Part shown: in pieces, positions 1 to 4,571 of the stretch | Layout of the letters: every line of letters starts with the position of its first letter | How positions within the stretch are numbered: position 1 is the first letter of the stretch | Source: Candidatus Woesearchaeota archaeon | Lineage (GTDB): Archaea > Nanobdellota > Nanobdellia > Woesearchaeales > GW2011-AR9 | Direction of reading: 5' to 3' | Length of the DNA: 5,504 nt | Assembly (NCBI GenBank): GCA_016188105.1 | Contig: JACPIL010000016.1 | Location: 1-5,504 of the forward strand | Notes under the pieces: model-generated | Database searches by the model: none | Seen by the model: only the letters and a program-made list of their open reading frames with translations | What the model was told of the DNA's origin: nothing | Program-made: the position numbers and the translations under genes

Positions 1-831
1 AGAATCTGTGATCACCACAGAGCATTTTGACAGCAAAGAAACAAACGCTGCATAACCCTGAGGCTCTAACACTTTTATCTTTGGTGAAAGCTGTATTTTA
101 TTCTCAGATAGAACTTTCTTTGTTCGAGGATGAATTGGAAAGATGACAGAAGCTTTCTCAGATAAAATAGTAAGCGCTTCAACAATATTTCTTAACCGCG
201 CTGGATCATCAGTATTCTCCACACGATGGATGGTTACTAAAATATTCCTATCATCAGCATAAGCATCTGAAAAATCATCTGCAGCTACACGCAGAGCAAT
301 AGCTCGGAAACAAGCCTCTTCCACAATATTTCCCACCTGAAAAATTTGCTCTTTTTTTAGCCCTTCTTTTAACAAATTATCTGTACTTTCTGTATCAATG
401 GTAAATAAAAAATCGGCGCAATGGTCAGCGACAACACGATTAACCTCTTCTGGTTGATATCTGTTTCTTGATCTGCATCCTGCTTCAAGATGCACTATTT
501 TACAACCTAACTTGCTCCCCACAACTGCAGCAGCAAGAGTGGAATTTGTATCTCCTAAAACCAGAAGCAGTTGCGGTTTTTCTTTTAACAATACTTTCTC
601 CAGTTCAATCATAATCCTTCCAGTCTGCTCTCCGTGATGTCCAGAGCCGACATTGAGGTTATAATCAGGATTTCTAACCTGTAATTCTTGGAAAAACATT
701 GCATCCATCTCCCACGAATAATGTTGTCCAGTATGGACTAAGACTTGATCAAATTCTGCATCAAGTGAGGGTATCAGCGGAGAAAGCTTGATAATTTCAG
801 GTCTGGTTCCGAGAACAGTAACAACTTTCAT
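1..831 (-). CDS. wecB: Non-hydrolysing UDP-GlcNAc 2-epimerase (WecB type), C-terminus cut by window edge
   Basis: This enzyme interconverts UDP-GlcNAc and UDP-ManNAc in the cytoplasm, supplying ManNAc-type sugars for surface glycans. I translated it from the ATG at 831-829; 277 codons are open to the window edge, out of a usual 360-380, so roughly 90-100 residues are missing. Family motifs appear in order: G-T-R-P-E-I-I-K (8-15), H-T-G-Q-H-Y (33-38), G-E-Q-T-G-R (67-72), G-D-T-N-S-T (93-98), L-E-A-G-C-R-S (115-121), P-E-E-V-N-R (127-132) and I-H-R-V-E-N (201-206). Residues D94, E116, E128 or E129 and H202 match the family's catalytic and binding positions. The last visible residues, T-D-S, are where the usual G-G-x-Q-E-E motif would start. 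The ATG overlaps the TGA of the upstream glycosyltransferase by 4 nt (ATGA), implying translational coupling. No TATA box sits upstream. A specialised epimerase on another UDP-HexNAc is possible. Confidence 0.93.
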   Translation of the reverse strand, partial: MKVVTVLGTRPEIIKLSPLIPSLDAEFDQVLVHTGQHYSWEMDAMFFQELQVRNPDYNLNVGSGHHGEQTGRIMIELEKVLLKEKPQLLLVLGDTNSTLAAAVVGSKLGCKIVHLEAGCRSRNRYQPEEVNRVVADHCADFLFTIDTESTDNLLKEGLKKEQIFQVGNIVEEACFRAIALRVAADDFSDAYADDRNILVTIHRVENTDDPARLRNIVEALTILSEKASVIFPIHPRTKKVLSENKIQLSPKIKVLEPQGYAAFVSLLSKCSVVITDS

Positions 832-1568
832 AATTCTTTCCCAAGGGTTTTGAAAACGACAATCCTCTTCATCAGATTAAGATGGCTTTTGATCGTATTC
901 AACAACTTCATCTTAGAAACGCCAAACTGTCTAACTCGTAAAGTGGCAGGAATCTCCTTAACTTTATATCCATTCAAAACTGCCTTGATCAGGATTTCCG
1001 GAACATATAAAAAATTATTTGCCTCACTATGAACATTCTGCAAAACCTCCCTCTTATACACTCGCACCATTGCTCCATGAGTATAAATACCAGAATTTAA
1101 CAAAAATTTATACATCATGGAAGAACTCTTACTCAAAAAAATTCTCCAGGCCGGCACATTCTCGACTTTTCCCTGCGGATGATACGGTGAGACAGTAACG
1201 ATGTGGGTATTTTTATCAAGCAGCTGCAACATCTCCGGCAGCAAAGAAAAGGGATAAGTGCAATCACTATCCCAGGTGGCAATGAGACCTCCCCTGGCAT
1301 GGGTAAAACCGGTTTTCAAGGCCGCCCCTAAGTTCTGATTTTGTTCATGCTTGATTATCTTAACTGCTGGATTGCTGGCAAAATGCTGTTGAAGAAGTTC
1401 ATTCGTCTTATCAGTACTCCCGTCATCCACAAAAATAATCTCTGAGGCATATTTTGACGGTAGGGAGGCTGTGACAGAAGCAAGCTGTCCTATCAGCTGC
1501 GGAATTCCCGCCTCTTCATTATAACAAGGAACTATAATAGAAATGGTTTCTTTCTCTTTCAAAGCCAT
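828..1568 (-). CDS. Family 2 glycosyltransferase, dolichol-phosphate mannose/glucose synthase-like
   Basis: A 246-residue GT-A fold glycosyltransferase that probably transfers a sugar from a nucleotide donor to a polyprenyl/dolichyl phosphate on the cytoplasmic face. The N-terminus has I-I-V-P-C-Y-N-E-E (11-19), then F-V-D-D-G-S-T-D (46-53) for nucleotide binding, N-L-G-A-A-L-K-T-G (79-87) and the metal-binding D-S-D at 100-102, followed by C-T-Y-P-F. This order is typical of DPM1-type enzymes. The C-terminus is basic (K/R-rich from about residue 213) and lacks membrane segments, so the protein is likely soluble or peripheral, like short DPM1 forms and unlike those with two or four C-terminal helices. 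It lies 31 nt after the flippase-like gene and overlaps the epimerase gene by 4 nt. There is no well-placed ribosome binding site: an AAGGA lies 18 nt before the ATG, too far. Donor and acceptor cannot be read from the sequence; glucose, mannose or GlcNAc transfer are all possible. Confidence 0.9.
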   Translation of the reverse strand: MALKEKETISIIVPCYNEEAGIPQLIGQLASVTASLPSKYASEIIFVDDGSTDKTNELLQQHFASNPAVKIIKHEQNQNLGAALKTGFTHARGGLIATWDSDCTYPFSLLPEMLQLLDKNTHIVTVSPYHPQGKVENVPAWRIFLSKSSSMMYKFLLNSGIYTHGAMVRVYKREVLQNVHSEANNFLYVPEILIKAVLNGYKVKEIPATLRVRQFGVSKMKLLNTIKSHLNLMKRIVVFKTLGKEL

Positions 1569-1587
1569 AAATCTGCAAGAAATTTTT

Positions 1588-1598
1588 CCTTTAAAAGG
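1588..1598 (-). promoter_or_regulatory. Weak TATA-like box before the GT2 gene
   Basis: The minus strand reads CCTTTTAAAGG here, a perfect-looking A/T core with GC ends, centred 25 nt upstream of the GT2 ATG at 1568. The spacing matches the three stronger TATA boxes in the window, so the gene may have its own leaderless promoter inside the operon. The core is TTTAAA and not TATA, and the gap between genes is only 31 nt, so this may be coincidence. Confidence 0.25.
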
Positions 1599-1599
1599 T

Positions 1600-2580
1600 T
1601 TATGATACTATCTCTTTCTTTTTCTTCCAGAAAATCAGCAAGAGAGAACCTACTGCTACCAAAAGATAATACGCAACCATGCGATCGATAAGAATCGCGC
1701 TTTTGATTACAGGAGGATATGCTCCGGTCAACGAAGAAAGGATGTTGGCGGCAGAAAATTCCACTACTCCAATGCCTCCAGGAATAGCTGAAAGAACTCC
1801 GATCAGCACCGAAGAACTGAGGACAAATCCTACCGCCATAAACGGCACAGAGACAGTTAAAAAATGTAATATGTACCACAGACGTATTATTTCCAAAATA
1901 ATTGCCGCCACCGAAATAGCCGCAATAAGAATAAAACTTTTCTCATTAAAAGCAGTAAAGGAAGAGATTATTTGTTCGCACCATAACGCTATTTTATCTC
2001 TGAAAGAAACTGGAAGAGGCAGCCGAGGTGCAGCTTTTTGCAACATTTTAAGAACCGACACCGGCGAAAGCAGCATCCCGGCAATCAACAGGCACAATAA
2101 CACCAGCAACATGCGGATCTGTCCCTGGCCGGTCGCCCCATCAAGATGTACAAAAAATAATCCCAACACCAGAAAAATAAGAACAGAAAACAGATCAAAT
2201 AATCTCTCGATCAACATCAAGGGAAAAGACTTTGAGATCGGGATGTCAAAATCATGCTTTAAGAGGAGTGGTTTGCTCAGTTCAATCCTGCCAGGAATCA
2301 AGCTGGCGGCAGCAACTCCGCCCAAGATGGATTTAAAAGAAAATAAAAAAGATATCTGCTCTCCAGAAGCCTTGGAAGTGAGAAATTGCCAGCGATACGC
2401 TCGTAGGGAAATGCTCAAGAGGGTTAAAAAGAGAATAATAATTACTGAAGAAAATGTCAGCGAAGATAGGCTTTTTGAAATGGCTACAAGGTCAAGGGAG
2501 TTTAAGAAAAAAATCAAGATTATCAAGCCCAGCAGGAATAACAAATGTTTCAACCTGAACTTTTTCAGCAGCTCTTTCAT
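1600..2580 (-). CDS. Flippase-like integral membrane protein (LPG-synthase TM / UPF0104 family)
   Basis: A 326-residue protein of the lysylphosphatidylglycerol-synthase transmembrane superfamily (AglD/UPF0104-like), found beside lipid-linked sugar pathways in archaea and often called flippase-like; its biochemical role is not firmly known. I see about seven or eight hydrophobic segments (near 12-28, 43-59, 119-147, 157-173, 216-240, 246-266, 291-317) and a lysine-rich C-terminal tail. Family motifs are present: P-G-R-I-E-L-S-K-P (96-104), I-E-R-L-F-D (124-129), P-G-G-I-G-V-V-E (267-274) and I-D-R (298-300). I chose the ATG at 2580 over an in-frame TTG at 2595 because a TATA box lies 26 nt upstream of the ATG and the protein then begins M-K-E-L-L-K-K, a normal positive-inside start. 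It heads the minus-strand operon, followed by GT2 and the epimerase, which suggests a part in handling the lipid-linked sugar made by GT2. Confidence 0.88.
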   Translation of the reverse strand: MKELLKKFRLKHLLFLLGLIILIFFLNSLDLVAISKSLSSLTFSSVIIILFLTLLSISLRAYRWQFLTSKASGEQISFLFSFKSILGGVAAASLIPGRIELSKPLLLKHDFDIPISKSFPLMLIERLFDLFSVLIFLVLGLFFVHLDGATGQGQIRMLLVLLCLLIAGMLLSPVSVLKMLQKAAPRLPLPVSFRDKIALWCEQIISSFTAFNEKSFILIAAISVAAIILEIIRLWYILHFLTVSVPFMAVGFVLSSSVLIGVLSAIPGGIGVVEFSAANILSSLTGAYPPVIKSAILIDRMVAYYLLVAVGSLLLIFWKKKKEIVS

Positions 2581-2601
2581 AAGACCTATGAACAAAAGTG
2601 A

Positions 2602-2610
2602 TTTATATAA
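2602..2610 (-). promoter_or_regulatory. TATA box for the minus-strand operon
   Basis: The minus strand reads TTATATAAA, preceded by an A-rich stretch (GCAAAAA) that could serve as a BRE. Its centre at 2606 is 26 nt upstream of the flippase-like ATG at 2580, so transcription would start at or within a base or two of the start codon (leaderless). This is the expected spacing for archaeal TBP/TFB promoters. Confidence 0.6.
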
Positions 2611-2615
2611 TTTTT

Positions 2616-2722
2616 GCTATGTCGGGCTCTGCCTAAATGTAGTTAGCGTGACTCACAGAATACTAGAGTGAGTCACGCTAACCGAAGCAAAGCGGAGATT
2701 TAGGACAGAGCCGCTATGTCGG
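2616..2722. repeat. Inverted-repeat hairpin element flanked by 10-bp direct repeats
   Basis: A perfect direct repeat GCTATGTCGG occurs at 2616-2625 and 2713-2722, enclosing 87 nt (2626-2712). The enclosed ends pair: GGCTCTG (2625-2631) with CAGAGCC (2706-2712), then CCTAAAT (2632-2638) with ATTTAGG (2698-2704), leaving one bulged base at 2705. Inside is a perfect 15-bp stem, GTTAGCGTGACTCAC (2642-2656) with GTGAGTCACGCTAAC (2668-2682), around an 11-nt loop. The right side carries an extra 15 nt (2683-2697) that may form a small hairpin of its own (CCG...CGG). By hand count 54 of 107 bases are G or C, richer than the AT-rich flanks. It encodes no protein. The layout fits a small MITE-like insertion with target-site duplication, or a structured regulatory element between two divergent promoters. 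Confidence 0.75.
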
Positions 2723-2756
2723 TGCTATAACAAAAAAAAGATTTCTAATCAATTAC

Positions 2757-2767
2757 TTTTATAAAAA
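2757..2767 (+). promoter_or_regulatory. TATA box for the GT39 gene
   Basis: TTTTATAAAAA, with a palindromic core centred at about 2761.5, lies 26-27 nt upstream of the ATG at 2788. This repeats the spacing seen at the divergent operon and before the STT3-like gene, and predicts a leaderless or almost leaderless mRNA. Confidence 0.6.
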
Positions 2768-2774
2768 CAATTTT

Positions 2775-2780
2775 GAAGGA
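2775..2780 (+). promoter_or_regulatory. Shine-Dalgarno-like GAAGGA before the GT39 ATG
   Basis: GAAGGA sits 7 nt before the ATG at 2788, a good ribosome binding site by sequence and spacing, and supports this ATG over the in-frame TTG at 2773, which would place the motif inside the coding region. However, if transcription starts 26 nt after the TATA centre the motif would not be in the mRNA, so either the start site is further upstream or the match is incidental. Confidence 0.45.
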
Positions 2781-2787
2781 ATCGACT

Positions 2788-4197
2788 ATGAGAAAAAAGC
2801 TAGCAGTTTTTCTACTAACAGCCATAATCCTACTAGGACTGCTGCTGCGTCTATATGATCTAGATAAAGAAAGCATCTGGGTAGATGAAGCGTATTCACT
2901 GCATTATGCTCTGCTACCTTCTCCCAATGAAGTGATGGCTGGCACCGTTGAAACTGAAGGCGCCCCTCCCGGATATTACCTCTTCCTTCATTATTGGATC
3001 AAAGTGTTTGGTTCTTCGGAATTTTCTGTGCGCTTTCCTTCTTTATTGGCAGGAGCCATATCAATTGCGATTATCTTCAAAATCGGTGAAGTCCTTTATG
3101 ATCGTCGCACTGGTCTAATCGCAGCCCTTTTACTCTCTCTCTGCACTTTATACTTCTTTATTATAATCTACAAAAAATCTCAGCAACATTCGCAAATATC
3201 GAACAAATATTATGTATTCTACGCCTTAAGCATGATCCTGTCTCTCTATCTTAATTTTGTTGCCGGAGTTTTGATCATTCTCTACACTTTCGCTGCTCTC
3301 TGGCGCAAAGAAAATTTTCCTTGGAAAAAATGGCTTCTGACTCATCTGATAATAGTGCTTGTTGCATTACCTTTAATCCCTTTATTTTTACAACAATATA
3401 TTACTGCAGACACCGGAATTGAACCAGAGCTTATCCAAAAAGGAGTCCCAGTATTCCTAGCAAAATTAGGTGTTTTCTTTTACGCAGTACCTTTGATGGC
3501 AGTCCTTCTGGCAGCCGGAGCTATTCTCTTGTGTAAAAAAAGAATTACCGCTCTTGTTTCAAGACTACAAATTCCCGATTACTATTGGACTTTAACGATA
3601 TTTACCTTTGCCGCAGTCTATCTTTACTTTTCGTTCTTTCCACTTGCAATCCTTGGCTTTGCAATTTCACGATCGCCGATAACCCACTCGTTTTTCCTTA
3701 TACGCCATTCTTACTTTTTAGTGCCTATTGTCTATCTTTACCTAGCATACAAAATTTCAAACTTCAAAAGAACTACGCTTACCGTAGTTTGTATCATTGC
3801 TTTGCTAACTGCGAATTCCTTAGCCTTATCGCAATACTACCAAGAACCAACCAAAGCAGGATGGCAGGAAGCAGCACAGTTTATAGAAGATAGAACTGCG
3901 GGAACACCAACTCTGTTACTTGATCGCGGCGGTCTAGGACCTGTGTTCCTCTCTGAATATTATTTCTCAAAACCGGAGATCATAAAATTGACCTGGACCG
4001 AAGGCCGACGTGAGAATAAGATGCTGACGGAAGAAGCTTTGCTGCAAACCCTGCAAGATCAAGATGAATTTTGGCTGATACTTTCCGGAAATTATCAAGA
4101 AGATGAATATTACCGTAAAATTTTGGATGAAAACTACCAGCGTGATACTTCTCAGGAATTTTATCTTATAAAAGTGTACCATTATACTAATCAATAG
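2788..4197 (+). CDS. Family 39 (ArnT/PMT-like) membrane glycosyltransferase, apparently missing a conserved loop
   Basis: A 469-residue polytopic protein. Family members take a sugar from a polyprenyl/dolichyl phosphate on the outer face of the membrane and pass it to a lipid, glycan or protein acceptor. The first helix (6-22) is followed by the signature W-V-D-E-A-Y-S (31-37), whose D33-E34 pair is the family's catalytic acidic site. Next come A-P-P-G-Y-Y-L-F-L-H-Y (59-69) and F-S-V-R-F-P-S-L-L-A-G (79-89). Late motifs are R-H-S-Y-F-L-V-P (306-313) and G-W-Q-E-A-A-Q-F-I (358-366), leading into a soluble C-terminal domain (about 355-469). Around residues 105-130, L-Y-D-R-R-T-G-L-I-A-A-L-L-L-S runs straight into L-C-T-L-Y-F-F; homologues normally have S-P-F-H-x-x-Y-S-Q-E-x-R-M-Y between them, so about 20-25 residues seem lost in frame. 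The ATG at 2788 is preferred (TATA at -26, GAAGGA at -13). The acceptor is unknown, and activity is doubtful if the gap is real. Confidence 0.88.
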   Translation: MRKKLAVFLLTAIILLGLLLRLYDLDKESIWVDEAYSLHYALLPSPNEVMAGTVETEGAPPGYYLFLHYWIKVFGSSEFSVRFPSLLAGAISIAIIFKIGEVLYDRRTGLIAALLLSLCTLYFFIIIYKKSQQHSQISNKYYVFYALSMILSLYLNFVAGVLIILYTFAALWRKENFPWKKWLLTHLIIVLVALPLIPLFLQQYITADTGIEPELIQKGVPVFLAKLGVFFYAVPLMAVLLAAGAILLCKKRITALVSRLQIPDYYWTLTIFTFAAVYLYFSFFPLAILGFAISRSPITHSFFLIRHSYFLVPIVYLYLAYKISNFKRTTLTVVCIIALLTANSLALSQYYQEPTKAGWQEAAQFIEDRTAGTPTLLLDRGGLGPVFLSEYYFSKPEIIKLTWTEGRRENKMLTEEALLQTLQDQDEFWLILSGNYQEDEYYRKILDENYQRDTSQEFYLIKVYHYTNQ

Positions 4198-4204
4198 AAC
4201 TAAA

Positions 4205-4233
4205 AACGGATATTTTTATATAATTCCTCCGTT
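4205..4233. repeat. Short inverted repeat bracketing a TATA box
   Basis: AACGGA (4205-4210) and TCCGTT (4228-4233) are perfect 6-bp inverted arms on either side of the TATA box at 4213-4223. They could be an operator for a dimeric regulator, or a chance match in a 47-nt intergenic gap. The T-run at 4213-4217 could also help end transcription of the GT39 gene. Confidence 0.25.
4213..4223 (+). promoter_or_regulatory. TATA box for the STT3-like gene
   Basis: TTTTTATATAA, with the core TTTATATAA centred at 4219, lies exactly 26 nt before the ATG at 4245. No Shine-Dalgarno motif is present (the bases just before the ATG are CCTGCCAAAT), which supports a leaderless transcript. The gene therefore probably has its own promoter although the GT39 gene ends only 47 nt upstream. 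Confidence 0.6.
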
Positions 4234-4244
4234 CCCTGCCAAAT

Positions 4245-4571
4245 ATGATCAATATTATCACTATTGTGCTCTTTTTTATCTACCTCTGGGGACTAGGTTT
4301 TACCGCTACTTATTTGGTCAAGAAACCAGAACATTTCTGGGAACGGCAATTTCTTAACTTAGGAATAGGCTTGGGTATATTTCCGATCCTAGCAATTTTG
4401 CTTAACTTTCTGCATATTCCATTAGATTGGAAAATCTTTCTTTTGCTGAGCATGGCTTTTCCAGTCTTCAGGATTGCCAGATTAATGTTCTTGCGTCCTT
4501 GTACATGTACGCTTCAGGAGCTTTTAATTATCCTTATCTTGAAGATGAAGATCCCTGGGGACACGCAGTAG
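4245..4571 (+). CDS. N-terminal part of a frameshifted STT3/GT39-like membrane protein
   Basis: The ATG at 4245 opens a frame coding for the first membrane segments of a large polytopic transferase: helices near 4-25, 37-57 and 62-78, with the loop V-K-K-P-E-H-F-W-E-R (25-34) between the first two and H-I-P-L-D-W-K-I-F (57-65) before the third. After about residue 78-83 the translation turns into unrelated sequence (R-P-C-T-C-T-L-Q...) and stops at 4569-4571. The natural continuation is found one frame back (-1), where coding for an E-D-E-D-P-W loop runs on to the window edge. The true boundary of homologous sequence is therefore about 4478-4490, and the last roughly 25 residues of this frame are junk. 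I regard this and the next entry as the two halves of one gene. A real 108-residue protein is less likely but cannot be excluded. Confidence 0.6.
   Translation: MINIITIVLFFIYLWGLGFTATYLVKKPEHFWERQFLNLGIGLGIFPILAILLNFLHIPLDWKIFLLLSMAFPVFRIARLMFLRPCTCTLQELLIILILKMKIPGDTQ

Noticed and set aside
1559..1879. A 106-codon minus-strand frame across the flippase/GT2 boundary
   Set aside because: It overlaps the 3' end of the flippase-like gene in another frame and has no recognisable features.
2593..2595. TTG as the start of the flippase-like gene, adding five residues
   Set aside because: The ATG at 2580 has the TATA box at 26 nt and a better N-terminus; the TTG would be only 11 nt from the TATA centre.
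1679..2671. A 330-codon open frame on the plus strand opposite the flippase-like gene
   Set aside because: Its translation has no hydrophobic pattern or known motif, is rich in K, R, N and I, and lies wholly across a well-supported membrane protein gene and part of the hairpin element. It is an antisense shadow.
2616..2722. tRNA gene or CRISPR repeat in the intergenic hairpin region
   Set aside because: There is no T-loop G-T-T-C motif, no anticodon arm of the right size, and only two copies of a 10-bp repeat with no spacer series.
2773..2775. TTG as the start of the GT39 gene, adding five residues
   Set aside because: It would put the GAAGGA motif inside the coding sequence and sits too close to the TATA box; the ATG at 2788 fits both signals.
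3585..3893. A 102-codon plus-strand frame inside the GT39 gene
   Set aside because: It lies inside the GT39 coding region in another frame, which carries conserved motifs through this stretch.
3967..4194. A 75-codon minus-strand frame opposite the end of the GT39 gene
   Set aside because: It is antisense to the soluble C-terminal domain and has no promoter or ribosome binding site.
4478..4500. Programmed -1 ribosomal frameshifting joining the two halves of the STT3-like gene
   Set aside because: The direction of the shift is right, but I see no X-XXY-YYZ slippery heptamer and no strong hairpin just downstream. A deletion or error explains the site more simply.
4466..4519. Direct repeat CTTCAGGA at 4466-4473 and 4512-4519 as the cause of the frame break
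   Set aside because: The two copies are 46 nt apart. Removing one unit does not restore a frame joining the two halves and would delete credible coding sequence, so it looks like coincidence.
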